Below are positions 1 to 10,063 of a DNA stretch of 64,000 nt, piece after piece. Below the pieces are notes generated by a model. The model saw nothing but the letters and a program-made list of their open reading frames with translations, was not told the DNA's origin and searched no databases. The position numbers and the translations under genes were made by a program. Positions within the stretch are counted from its first letter, which is position 1; every line of letters starts with the position of its first letter. The stretch is from Hippasteria phrygiana (lineage: Eukaryota > Echinodermata > Asteroidea > Valvatida > Goniasteridae). The DNA lies in assembly GCA_037893225.1 (NCBI GenBank), contig JAZGUH010000261.1, positions 1,302,001 through 1,366,000 of the forward strand. Reading direction: 5' to 3'.

Positions 1-46
1 TCCTCTCAGAACTACACAACTCAAAAAGAGATTAATTTTACATGGT

Positions 47-394
47 TATGGTGGCCCTGAAGGGACATAATCATTCGTGAATATCTTTGTGACGTCGTGA
101 ATTTATTCTCGACTGGTCCTGAATATTTTTCGCGATCTGAATTCTCCATCATCCTCTCCATTGAAGTTTTTGATAGAACGTACGATGGAGCATGCTATAG
201 TATGCAACGGCCATCATTGACCATGATAATGCGTGAATTGTATGTAATAACGCCCTCTAATTGCCCGCTCGGTGAAATACCCTCCAAGCTACTAAAAAAA
301 TATTTGCGACAAAATTCACGACCAGTCATGAACAGTCAATAAATAAGTCGCAAACAATATTCGCGACCGATTATGTCCCTTCAGGGCCACCATA
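47..394. mobile_element. Foldback MITE with 7-8 bp target duplication
   Basis: Inverted ends are seen directly: the 25 bp at 48-72 are the exact reverse complement of 369-393, and weaker complementarity reaches about 70 bp inward. The element is flanked by ACATGGT at 40-46 and 394-400, a 7 bp (8 bp with one mismatch) target duplication. An 8 bp duplication would suit a hAT-type element, but the superfamily is an inference. The open frame inside it (97-342) has no recognisable similarity and is probably not a gene. Confidence 0.8.
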
Positions 395-400
395 CATGGT

Positions 401-895
401 GTTACCTCAAACCTTCCATACTTTATCTATGTGTTTTCCTAAATTTTATTCTTAAATTCTTGCCAAAAATATTCAGTTGGAATTAGTGTTATTAAATTGA
501 GTAAGAAACCATCTTTAGGTTAGACAAATTTGTTTTATCAGTGTCAACAATCATACTAGTCCCTAAGCATATTTTTAAGGAACAAAAGTCTTGCCAAGGA
601 CAGCAGAATTTAATTCACAATGTTTCATTTACTTCTCATGAGTATTAAGTGTCAACAATCATACTTAGTAATTTACTGAAATCTGTAAAAATTGCTTTGT
701 GTTTGGAAACAAAAATCTTGCCAGTGATGACAGGATTTCATTTACAGGTTCTATTTTCCTCATTTAATTACAATTTGTGGCAACATGAATTTTATATTCT
801 TTAATTCAAATCCGGTTGCATTGCAATAAGACTGTTTGAAAAGATTATGACTCGCTTGCTTCATTTTCTTTTGTTTTTACAGGAAATAAAACCTT
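401..895. other. AT-rich stretch with a degenerate two-copy repeat
   Basis: No gene is seen. The word GTGTCAACAATCATACT occurs at about 541 and 650. The following 100 bp are loosely similar in both copies (each has an AAAAATCTTGCCA-type segment), which suggests an old tandem duplication with a period of about 110 bp. Confidence 0.45.
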
Positions 896-1150
896 AGTCA
901 CATGACTATTGTGATTAGTCATCATTTTGAATGACTAACTGGAAAAGTCGGGTGACTAACGTTTAGTCCTTTCAGACACCAGTTGGATTTAGTCAGAAGA
1001 CTAATAAATTTTAGTCCATTTGACTAACTTATGACTAATATTCGACTAATAAATATTAGTCATCTGGCTTGATGACTAACTTTAGTTGGTCCTTTCAGAC
1101 ATAGGGCAGGACTAACTTTTATTAGTCAAAATGACTAACTTATGTTTACA
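895..1150. repeat. GACTAA / TTAGTC-rich repeat next to gag
   Basis: About 15 copies of GACTAA or TTAGTC are packed into 250 bp in both orientations, and the phrase CCTTTCAGACA occurs twice. It abuts the truncated gag of the gypsy element and may be a MITE that removed or displaced the 5' part of that element. TTTACAG occurs at both edges, a possible but weak target duplication. No clean terminal inverted repeat was found. Confidence 0.5.
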
Positions 1151-1152
1151 GT

Positions 1153-1362
1153 GTGATATCTCTAGAGGGCAAGATAGACTCTATCCAAAAGTCATTGGAA
1201 AAGCTGACGACTACGTTGATCAGCCGTGGTCTGCGTGAAAAGTCTCTAGCTACTGACCCTGCTACTAGTTCCTGCTATAACTGCGGAGAATCGGGTCATT
1301 TTAAGCGAGACTGCCCAAATGCCAAGGGCGCTAAAGCAGTGTCATTTCCCGAAGACGACTGA
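1153..1362 (+). pseudogene. Ty3/gypsy gag, C-terminal piece with zinc knuckle
   Basis: This frame encodes the tail of a gag nucleocapsid. A CCHC zinc knuckle (CYNCGESGHFKRDC) lies at residues 41-54, preceded by a short helix-like stretch and followed by a basic then acidic tail. Such knuckles bind the element's RNA during packaging. Full gypsy gag proteins are several times longer. The N-terminus and 5' LTR are missing because the sequence upstream of about 1150 is unrelated repeat. The frame ends at 1362, and the protease lies in another frame about 190 bp downstream. It is a remnant, not a functional gene. Confidence 0.85.
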
Positions 1363-1550
1363 ACAAACGGCAGCGGGTCACAGGAGGAGGCCAACCTGCG
1401 ACCCGAGCAGCTGTTGGCCACACGCCAACATTAACTATAAAGCCATCTAGCATAGAGACCTCAGCTGGGCCAGGTTCAACCGCAGATTCGTCCCCTCACC
1501 TTTCTCGAACTGAGACGCAACATGAATGTACGCCTTGTACCTACAGGGAT

Positions 1551-2192
1551 GTGGCGAATTTGCCGTATCCGAAGACAATAGAGTGTGGACAGCAGCCTCC
1601 AGATCTTGTGGACATTTTGGTGACCCAGGGACCCATACCAGGCAGGAAGGAAGATTCACCGGAAGGCCAAGACGTGGTGGTGTGTCAACTGCACTCATGT
1701 TCAATGTTCATTGTTAGCGTGGGTCTCGGACAAGTCAATGTAAAGGCAATCATCGATACAGCGGCGGAAGTCACTATCATTTCAGATCGTGTGTACGATT
1801 CTCTGGTACCGAAACCACCCAAGATACGAAATGTAACCCTGCACATGGCCGGAAGAAACATGAAGATGGTTGGCATTATAGCCGGTCCACTGGATGTGAC
1901 CCTGGGAAGCAAGTCCTTCAGAGAAAATGTGTATGTTGCACCCATTGAAGACGAGATGCTTCTCGGTGTAGATTTCTTGAGACGTCACCGGAAAGATATT
2001 CATATCCAGGGGTCCGAGCTAGTGATGGAGGACGAGAAGATTCACATGGACTTTGGAGCGGATCGGCCAGCGAGAGTTGCCCAAGCACATGTGCTAAAGA
2101 CCACAGTAATCCCTCCTAACTCTGTAATGAAGGTTCCATGTAGGACGAGCAGGTCGTTAGGCCCGTTCATGTTCAAGCCGTCACGAACTTGA
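1551..2192 (+). pseudogene. Ty3/gypsy pol: aspartic protease region
   Basis: This is the retropepsin part of pol. The catalytic loop reads IIDTAAEVTIISD at about residues 67-79, and a flap-like hydrophobic segment and the conserved LLGVDFLRRH stretch follow near residue 140. The usual retropepsin triad is D-T/S-G; here the glycine is alanine. That may be a lineage variant or decay. The frame ends at 2192. The downstream polyprotein (HELEV onward) continues in another frame from about 2182, so there is a one-base frameshift at 2165-2190. In a live element this enzyme would cut gag-pol. Confidence 0.85.
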
Positions 2193-3590
2193 AGTGATTG
2201 CACCACGGACCATCCATGACCCAGGCGGGAAAGTGGATATCTTCATGATACACCCTACCGACCGACATGTGAAGCTGAGGTGCAACCAGCATGTCGGCAA
2301 TGCGGAGGAGGTCGTCGCCATAACCGAAGTCACCGGTAAACCTGTGGGTGGGGGCGTACGCATCCGTGAGGTAGTCAGAGCTCCAGACCCAGCAGTGCCA
2401 GAACATTTGCATGATTTGTACTGTAGGTCGACAGAGTGGCTCCACCCGGAAGAGAAGTTAAAGCTGCAGGGGCTTCTGGTGGAATTTGGAAACGTATTCG
2501 CAAAGGACGAATATGATCTGGGAAACTTTACTTCAATAGAGCATCAAATCGACCCCGGGAATGCCCCACCAGTAAAAAACAAGCTTAGACGCACCCCAAT
2601 GAGTTTCGCCAAGGAAGAAAAATCCCACCTCGGGAGGATGGAGGAAACCGAGGTAATTCAGCCATCTATTTTAGAATGGGCATCGGCACCGGTCCTTGTG
2701 AGGAAGCGGGACGGCAATGTCCGCTGGTGTGTGGACTACAGGGGGCTGAATTTGGTAACAAGGAAAGGGGCCGTCCATAAAGTACGTACATGTACGCACG
2801 GTTTATAAAGCAGTCTTTTCATTGCGGGCTAAAAATAGGCCGGAGTTGGCTGGCGGTGGCGCTGGGAAGACTAATTTACTTTTGGTTGGGGTTAAGGGTA
2901 CTGTGTTATAACTGTTTTTCGATGCACAAAAGCTGGTCCTGGTAGTTATTTATATGAGATATTACATTGATTTCATGACAATTCATTAAAAGCAAATTGT
3001 CGGTTGCGTACAGTACGCATGGTGTACGCAATGTCAACAACCCCCCTCCCCCTTCGTGCGTACGTACTTTATGGACGGCCCCAAAGACGTGTACCCACTA
3101 CCAAACATCGACGAATGCCTGGACACATTGGCCGGGAACATTTGGTTTTCGAAACTGGATGCGAACTCGGCCTATTGGCAGGTTAAGATCAAGGAAGACG
3201 ACCGCAAAAAGACGGCTTTCATCACCAAGTATGGTCTCTATGAGTTTGTGCGTATGTGCTTTGGTTTGTGTAATGCCCCTGCCACTTTTTCCAGGGTGAT
3301 GAACCTTGTATTGAGGGGTCTGAACTGGGACATTGTTCTAGCTTTTCTCGACGATGTTGTGGTCCTAGCCTGGGGAAGTCCTTTTCTGATCACATCCAGA
3401 GTCTCCGTCGAGTCTTGCAGTGATTCCAGGATTATCAGCTGAAGTTGAAGCCAGCCAAATGTGCCTTGTTTCAACGAGAAGTGGAATTCTTGGGCCGGAG
3501 CATCAATGAAGATGGTATGCAACTTAGGGGGAGCATGTCAAGGCGGTAGAGGATTGGCCAACTCCAACGAACACCAAGGAGGTCGAACAG
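2182..3590 (+). pseudogene. Ty3/gypsy pol: reverse transcriptase, interrupted
   Basis: Pol continues from the protease-RT linker into the RT palm and fingers. Recognisable parts are the region with PVLVRKRDGNVRWCVDYRGL near 2700, the segment from PLPNIDECLD to FSKLDANSAYWQVKIKEDD after 3085, the FGLCNAPATFSRVM motif near 3260, and the catalytic FLDD at about 3343-3354. A 316 bp MITE (2767-3082) splits the domain. At least two more frameshifts lie between 3360 and 3600, plus a stop near 3420. The order protease-RT-RNase H-integrase is that of Ty3/gypsy, not Ty1/copia. Confidence 0.9.
2767..3082. mobile_element. MITE inserted in the gypsy RT
   Basis: Terminal inverted repeats of 23 bp are visible at 2767-2789 and 3060-3082 (outer part GGGGCCGTCCATAAAGTACG). 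The flanks share AAA on both sides, consistent with a 3 bp target duplication. The RT reading frame resumes on the far side, which confirms insertion after the gypsy element. No transposase is present, and the superfamily was not determined. Confidence 0.9.
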
Positions 3591-3593
3591 TTC

Positions 3594-4433
3594 TTGGGAT
3601 TGGTAAATTACCACAGAGCCTTCTTGAAAGACTACGCGGCCGTAGCGGCCCCTCTCTACAAAATGTCAGGCAAGAATAAGTTTGTCTGGGATGCTGGATG
3701 TCAGAGAGCCTTCGACAGCATCAAACAGTTGTTGACGTCAGCCCCTGCCCTCGCTTTGCCGAATTCGACTGACCCGTTCATTATAGACACAGACGCCTCC
3801 AATGCTGCCGTCGGAGCGGAGCTCATCCAAGTCCAAGAAGGGCAGGAAAGGGTAGTTGCTTATGGAAGCGTGTCTTTGTCACCCGAGCAACGCAGATATT
3901 GTGTGACTAGGCATGAGTTACTTGCCGTGGTGAGGTTCACCCGCCAATATCGACACTACTTGCTGGGTAAGCCCTTCGTAGTCAGAACGGACCACAGCAG
4001 TCTCACCTGGCTCCTGAACTTCAAAGAGCCACAGGGCCAAATCGCTCGTTGGCTAGAGGAGTTAAGCCAATATAATATGAACATACAACACCGGGCTGGG
4101 AAGAAGCACTTAAATGCAGATGCACTTTCCAGAATACCTCAGCCTGTGGACCCATGTGAGAGCTTTAGGCTGGACGTCCGGCTGGAAGATCTTCCCTGCC
4201 AGGGATGTGGCTACTGTCGTAAAGCCCATCAGAGCTGGTCTCACTTCGTCCATAAAGTAGACGATGTTGTACCCATGGCAGCCCAGCCGAGGCTAGTGAG
4301 TGTGACCCAAGTAGAGGATCCTCCTTATATACCCTGCTTGGTGACCAGCGTAGAGATACGCAACACGGACGTGGCTCCGCAGACCCTAGTGGATGGAGAT
4401 GAGCTGATGGATGTCTCTGTTGCATCTGTCACC
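3594..4433 (+). pseudogene. Ty3/gypsy pol: RT thumb and RNase H
   Basis: This frame starts with the RT thumb/connection (FLGLVNYHRAFLKDYAAVAAP in the joint) and goes into RNase H. The first acidic residue is in DTDASNAAVGAE (near 3787), the catalytic E in RHELLAVV (near 3915) and the next D in VRTDHSSLTWLL (near 3985). The domain closes with the conserved NADALSR near 4113. A linker rich in cysteine and acidic residues follows until a hAT MITE interrupts at 4434. RNase H would remove RNA from the RNA-DNA hybrid during reverse transcription. Confidence 0.9.
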
Positions 4434-5110
4434 CAGTGTTGGAGTACTCGTCCCCGTACTCGTACTCGAGTACAACTCGAGTACACCTAAGTAATCGGCC
4501 CGTACTCGACTATCAGTACTCACAAATTATTTGGACTTGGCCCGTACTCGATTCTTTGTACTCAAATTTTGCACGGACTCGATGGTTTGGTACTCAGTAC
4601 TCGACTCCAGTACTCGAGGGATACGTACGTGCGTACATATTTATATCACATGTGCTGCTAGCTACATCGTTCATGTCGTTGCATTTTTCTTGGCTTAGTT
4701 TTCCTTGCTCTATGGTTTATGCATGAAATATTGAATATGTCATCAGTTTCGGACATAATTGAATGGGGATATAAAGATCACCGAGATTTCGTCACCGGTG
4801 GGAAAAAGCAGCACTTAAGACTTTTTCCTGAGCTTCCCATACGAATTACGCACGTAAGTCCGATTCCAGCTCCTGGAGGATTTTTTTAAAAGGAAAAATG
4901 GCGCCCTCTATTGCCCTCTATAAATTGATTAATTTTATTTGTTTTTGTACTTTTTTGGTACTGTACTCGGACTCGAACTCGGACTTAGGTACTCGGACTC
5001 GGCTCAGTACTCTTCCTTGAATGTACTCGTACTCGGTGCCTTGGACTCGGACTCGTCCCAGTGTACTTGGACTCGGCCTGGGACTCGGCCCCTAAAGTAC
5101 TCTAACACTG
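4434..5110. mobile_element. hAT-type MITE built on the word GTACTC
   Basis: The ends CAGTGTTGGAGTACT and (reverse complement) CAGTGTTAGAGTACT form terminal inverted repeats. An exact 8 bp target duplication, CTGTCACC, lies at 4426-4433 and 5111-5118. CAG-starting ends with 8 bp duplications are typical of hAT elements. Both subterminal regions (4440-4620 and 4960-5105) are almost wholly degenerate copies of GTACTCG/GACTCGG. The 300 bp middle is unrelated. It sits between the gypsy RNase H and integrase. No transposase is seen. Confidence 0.93.
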
Positions 5111-5118
5111 CTGTCACC

Positions 5119-6060
5119 ACAGAGTCTGATTCACGACCATTGAGCGAGGAAGTGAAGGAAGAGCAGAAGGATGGCCAGTTAACTTTTCTGAGGCAGTGGC
5201 TGTTGACCCACCGGGAACCCCCTGCAGGAGCAATTATGTTGCTAGGCCCCGCAGAGAAATTTTTGTGGATCAACAGGGACCTGTTCTTTCTCGACCGTGG
5301 ACTTCTTTTGAAAAAGACAGACGGCCAACCCTTGCTAGTCATACCCCGAGTCCTGCAGACGAGAGTTATCGAGTTAAACCATGATCTGCCTTCTGCGGGA
5401 CACGCTGGGATCGACAGGACAAGAGCACGGATCAAAACAAAGTACTACTGGTACAGGATGAGCCGGGACATCAAGGAATATGTCACCTCTTGCTCTGTGT
5501 GTAATCAGCACAAGAAAGTCACCAATCAAGGCAGGTGTCCGATGACCGTCAACTACGCCGGCTTACCCATGGAAAAAGTCCACCTTGACTTCATTGGACC
5601 ACTACCAAAATCAACCCAGGGCAATGAGTACATTCTCATGATGGTGGACCAGTTCACCAAGTGGGTTGAATGTGTACCACTACCCTCACAAACAGCGGAG
5701 GCTACTGCTCATGCTGCAGTGGGAGAGTTCTTTTGCAGATTCGGTTGTCCCTTACAGATTGTGACGGATCAAGGGAGAAACTTCGAGAGTAAGCTTTTCG
5801 CCAAGCTCTGTAAGATCCTGCAAATCCATAAGTCCAAAACCACACCATATAGGCCTTCGGCTAACAGTCAAGTTGAGCGATACAACCGTACCCTTATGGA
5901 TGCCGTGAGGTGTTATGTGGGAAAGTCTCAGAATCAATGGGATAAGTTTTTACCCCAAATTGCGGGGGCCCTCCGTTCGACAGTGAACCGCAGTACAGGC
6001 TTCACCCCCAATATGTTAATGTTGGGGCGCGAGACTAATCAACCCCCGATCTTATGTTCC
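5119..6060 (+). pseudogene. Ty3/gypsy pol: integrase
   Basis: The integrase begins after the MITE. The N-terminal zinc domain is the H-H-C-C arrangement around GHAGIDRTR and CSVCNQHK (near 5400-5515). The catalytic core shows D in HLDFIGPLP (near 5585), D in IVTDQGRNF (near 5763) and E in NSQVERYNRTL (near 5875), the DDE triad that inserts retroelement DNA. The frame breaks near 6030-6060, where the sequence continues in a different frame into the C-terminal domain. A long upstream extension of this frame into 4939-5110 is MITE sequence, not integrase. Confidence 0.92.
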
Positions 6061-6602
6061 CATTGCCGACTGCTGCAGAACGCTATGACCCCACAGATGA
6101 GTACTGTGCTGATCTAACTCGGGCCATTAGAAGGGCACATGAGATTGCGAGATCTACCTTGCAGTCTACCCAGAGACGCATGAAGAGAGATCACGATCTC
6201 AAAGTTCGGCAGAGAGAATACCAGGAAGGTGATACGGTTTACCTGCTGGACACAGCTAGTGTGAAGGGGAAATGCAAAAAGCTGTGCCCGCCCTGGAAAG
6301 GCCCTGCTCGTATCGTCAAGAAATTGTCCCCATACTTGTATCGAGTCGAGTACCGCAACACTGTCTTCACCATCAACCATGATCGTCTAAAGAAGTGCCA
6401 CGACAGAGAGGTTCCTGTATCACGGAAACGAGGTGACAGACAGAAAGATACCTACTGCATCTGTCAGGAGCCTGACGATGGCGACTTTATGATCCAATGC
6501 GATACCTGCGATGAGTGGTTCCACGGCAAATATGTGGACGTACCGCCGGAAGAAGGGATGGCAATGGTCAAGTATACTTGTCCATTGTGCAAGACCAACT
6601 AA
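6054..6602 (+). pseudogene. Ty3/gypsy integrase C-terminus with PHD finger
   Basis: After the frameshift, the integrase tail has the GPY-like beta domain (CPPWKGPARIVKKLSPYLYR, near 6285-6345), which normally binds DNA and influences targeting. A PHD finger then runs from 6453 to 6599. YCICQ, MIQCDTC, EWFHG and CPLC supply C-x-C, C-x2-C, H and C-x2-C ligands. The expected cysteine just after WFHG is tyrosine (WFHGKY), so one zinc ligand is missing. The FMIQCD...EWFHG pattern resembles PHD fingers that read H3K4 methylation, which suggests (inference) chromatin-guided integration. The stop is at 6600-6602. Confidence 0.85.
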
Positions 6603-6819
6603 GTTTTTTATCTGTTCTTTTTGTTCCTTTTTAGACATCTCTTCTTCATTAAGTTCAGTGATGGCCAACAGCACTAGGGAGCAACTCTCGTGCATTAACT
6701 TCAAGTAATTGGGTGCTTCCTAAAATTGAGTTCCTCTCTAGGAGAATTGAAGAGGGAGTACCGTTTGTTTTTGGGGGAACACACCTTATTCCAGAAAATG
6801 GGGGGGGGGGGGGGGGGGG

Positions 6820-7231
6820 TGTAGTAAAACGGGTTTAGGCACCCCTATTTTCTATGGTTTGGTCCGCCTCGGGGCATGCGCACAGCTCTTATCCTCATGA
6901 CCTCTGACCTCTACCCACGTCGCCACTCGTGTTTGCATCAAGTTTGACTAAGGAACTTCCTAACTTATTCCTGCTGAATCGGACCAGTTTTTCAGCCGGG
7001 AATTACCGTATAGCAGCACGCCGATAACGAGACGAGCTCTTGACAACCCCTCGGAGTCTGCCCAGGTTAAAGACAGAGTGGACTGTTTTCGGAAGGCGCT
7101 ATATTTGGCGTCGTTTAGTGAACATTTTTTTGTGGTGTTTGTCGGGAACGACAAGATCCCTGCTCGCCGACCGGTCGGAGTCTGCCCAGGTTGGACGGTT
7201 ACCAGGGTGAGTTAAGCCGAACAATACTACA
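6820..7231 (+). repeat. Probable 3' LTR of the gypsy element
   Basis: A purine tract ending in a run of 20 G (6800-6819) is followed at once by TGTAGTA. The matching TACTACA lies at 7225-7231, giving a 412 bp segment with inverted TG...CA ends as in LTRs. Its position, about 220 bp after the integrase stop, fits. A 5' LTR is absent from the window, so the pair cannot be compared and the limits are inferred. Confidence 0.6.
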
Positions 7232-7318
7232 GTAGTGTTTGATTACCTTTCCCAAATACTCAAGCTAGTACGACACTGTTTGATTTTATAGCGGTGACAT
7301 CACAATTTGGGCTTATAC

Positions 7319-7405
7319 GAGGTGCGATCAAAAAGTTCCGAGACTGTTCCTGTTGCGAACGAACGGAGCGCAGCACAGTAATATTGTGCATATAGCATCA
7401 ACATC
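7319..7405 (+). mobile_element. Solo end of a mariner-family element
   Basis: From a TA dinucleotide the sequence runs CGAGGTGCGATCAAAAAGTT and on through about 60 bp almost identical to the left end of the mariner at 27149. Similarity is lost after about 7405, and no right end is seen nearby. This is a truncated copy of the same family. Confidence 0.85.
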
Positions 7406-7559
7406 AACATCAGCACTAGTCTTGGTTCAAGACGTTGTTACGTATATACAAGATAACCGGCCGCCGCGAGAGGGAATTGGAAACCATCGGCAGAAAGTAC
7501 CAGCATTTCGCCAGTAAGTTATTTGAAAGAGAGAGAGACGACCGATTTTGAAGATTTAC

Positions 7560-7915
7560 ATTGATATTTTCTAATTACGTTGTTTATCGGCCACCGTATT
7601 GGCAATAGAGGCGAAAGCGTCTTGCCGTGAAAACAGCCAGGCATGAAAATTCGGCAAGCCCAAATGTGATCCCGATAATATATGCTACGGCCATTCCGCA
7701 GGCGCCAGTTCCGGACATCGTGACTGTAACCGGTACCCCGTTTCGAGCAAACCCGCAGTCGGCAAGGGGGAAATCATATCGCGGCACCACCGAGGATTCA
7801 GCGGGTCAGGCCGACCAACGGGGAGGCTCGTTGAAAACGGCCAATCGGACACGCCGGAAGGCGGCAGTTCGGGAGGTTTCTCGCGGTTCTAATTCCAAGA
7901 TGGCGCGGTTCTAAT
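7560..7915. other. CpG-rich stretch, no recognised gene
   Basis: An open frame (7627-7914, + strand) exists, but its product has no motif that I recognise. The region is richer in CG than its surroundings. AATTCCAAGATGGCGC is repeated at about 7891 and 7921. Confidence 0.3.
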
Positions 7916-7951
7916 TCCAAGATTCCAAGATGGCGCAGGTTAGGGTCTTAA

Positions 7952-8250
7952 TTTTGCCCTTCTCAGCCATAGCGTATATTATGGCTGAGAAGGGCAAAAC
8001 TGCCAGAAAATGGATTTTGGGTTTTCACGAAGAGCCAATTTCGAACTCGGGGCTGTGAAGGGCAAAATTGCCAGAAAATGGATTTTAGGTTTTCACGAAG
8101 AGACGAATTTGAACTCCGTGTTAATACAATAGGGCTGTAAAGGGCAAATTGGCCAGATAATGCATTTTGGGTTTTCACGAAGACACAAATGACACTCTGT
8201 GGGGCAAAACGGGCCATTTCTCGCTTCTGAGTTTTCACTGAGACACAAAT
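7952..8250. repeat. Perfect hairpin followed by a four-unit tandem array
   Basis: A perfect 20 bp stem (7952-7971 with 7980-7999) encloses an 8 nt loop. The right arm leads into a unit with the core GGGCAAAATTGCCAGAAAAT and GGGTTTTCACGAAGA. The unit recurs at about 7992, 8057, 8135 and 8202, with spacings of 65-79 bp and rising divergence. Confidence 0.75.
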
Positions 8251-8564
8251 TTATTAATCAATTAATAACTCTGTAATTAATTGACTTATCGCTCAGCTGC
8301 CAATGACTTGTGAAAGACAGAGAACTGAACTTTAACATAGTGTCAACAATTAATCAACACGTGGTATAAATGCAGGTAATATCTTCAATTTAAAAAGTGA
8401 GCAGCTTAAAACCTGATTTTCTTGTAACTTTAGTTTTGCGGAGAGACAAAATTCGTCTGTTCGTGAAAATTGTGACGATATGCATAACATTCAGTATTCA
8501 TCATTAGTTTCTCAGTACCCATCAAATGTTACAAACGGTCCTCGATTGCCACTGATTAAGCTTC

Positions 8565-9490
8565 ATGCAACAATCTGCAATGTTTTGGGTTGTTCTGTTG
8601 TTGTTGTGCCCTCATGTGATAAAGCAGCAGAACACCATTCCTGATGCGTTTATGAATACAGTATGTGTAGGTAGGAAACCTACTTTGCTACCGAAACTAC
8701 ACCACCATAAATATCTGCAGGCGCCTGTACCATATTACAACAACAGTGTTTCAACATTTCATGTACACTTACTGATTTGTGGTGATGTTAACCCAAACCC
8801 AGGCCCTGGACGAACCGACAATTCAAAATGGCGTATAGATCCAATTCAGCATGATCACCTTGAAAGCAATGTGGGTTTTGTAGGGAAGTTCTCCGGTCCA
8901 GGGCCCTTCTGGACATTCTAATTCCTGCACTGACCGACGCCATCGCCGAATCTATAACCCAGGATATCCATAAGGCTCTGATCAGTAGGGACAAGAAGAC
9001 AGCCGCCAGTCTGGAGAAAGATGTCCGCCATCTTAGTGAACGGCTTTCTGAACAAGAACAATATTCAAGACGTAACTGTCTTATTGTTCACGGAATTCCA
9101 GAAACACCCCAACCCGAGAACAGTGACCGGAAAATCACCGAAGCGGCAAAACAACACCTCGGCATGGAGCTGCGCCCTGAAGGCATTGATCGAACTCATC
9201 GCATCGGGCCACGCCTGAATAAAACGGGTACACCACGGGCAATACCAATAGTTGTGAAGTTCGTGGACTACAACTCACGGGCTGCATTCTATCGTCTTAG
9301 AGCCAAATTTAAAGGTTCTAACATTTACATCCATGAGAGCCTTACCCAGGAACGTCAGCGCTGGTTCGCCACTGTTAAATGGCATTCGCTGACTGATAAG
9401 GTCTGGACTCAAGACGGCCGGATCGAAATACGTCGGAAAAACGGCTCTCGTCCGATTGTGGCATCCAAGGAAGACCTTCAGAAATTGTAA
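8565..9490 (+). pseudogene. L2/CR1-like LINE ORF1 with 2A peptide
   Basis: The frame opens with a hydrophobic stretch (FWVVLLLLCP) and then reaches LLICGDVNPNPGP (2A-like motif, 8781-8807). In 2A peptides the ribosome skips the final Gly-Pro bond. Such motifs are known near the start of ORF1 in some marine-invertebrate LINEs. After a one-base frameshift at about 8890-8910, a second part reads through a coiled-coil-like region (DIHKALISRDKKTAASLEKD) to an RNA-binding-like domain with RRNCLIVHGIPE, DRTHRIG and ESLTQERQ, ending at 9490. This is the usual shape of LINE ORF1 proteins that coat element RNA. The frameshift makes it a remnant. Confidence 0.8.
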
Positions 9491-9716
9491 AGTTCATATA
9501 AAAAAACAGAATTTGTTTTATTTTTGCCCTCATATGGTCGGGGGTTAGTACTGAAATTTAACAGCGGCCCCGTCGTGATTTATATTTCAAGGTTTATTGT
9601 TTTTGTATACGCCACATGATCTTTGAGATTGTTGCCACCCAGGCACATTTTCCTTGCTTAATCTATTTGTTTGCTTTGGTTTTTTTCTTATACCTTACAA
9701 CGTAATAATCTTCATT

Positions 9717-9750
9717 GTCTTGTCTTGTCTTGTCTTGTCTTGTCTTGTGT
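9717..9750 (+). repeat. TTGTC microsatellite
   Basis: Six to seven uninterrupted copies of the 5-mer TTGTC lie in the spacer between ORF1 and ORF2 of the LINE. Confidence 0.9.
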
Positions 9751-10063
9751 CATGTTTTGTGGTTGTGATTCTTTTTCTTATGCATTCCCAAACTCAGTTA
9801 TTACGGGATATGTGTTTCTGCTTTAATAAGATCCATCAGAGGTATGAAATTTTCTTTTATTTTTGTAACTCATACAATGTATTACCCTGTATAACATCAA
9901 CGGATTATATTATTTGGTACTTTTGATATGAATTCTGATCTAAGCCAAATTTCTGATCGGTCATTAGGCTATGGGCTTAATCCTGATATTGATCCCAACA
10001 ATCCTAACCAACATAATATTTCCTGTGATTATTTTAATGAATGAAACTTTAACACGGCTTTTA

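Noticed and set aside
97..342. 81-codon open frame at the left edge
   Set aside because: It lies wholly inside a foldback MITE and has no recognisable domain.
2997..3299. Extra open frames over the gypsy RT
   Set aside because: They are shadows of the RT in other frames, or cross the MITE boundary.
4939..5110. N-terminal extension of the integrase frame
   Set aside because: This part is the word-repeat arm of the hAT MITE and only happens to be open.
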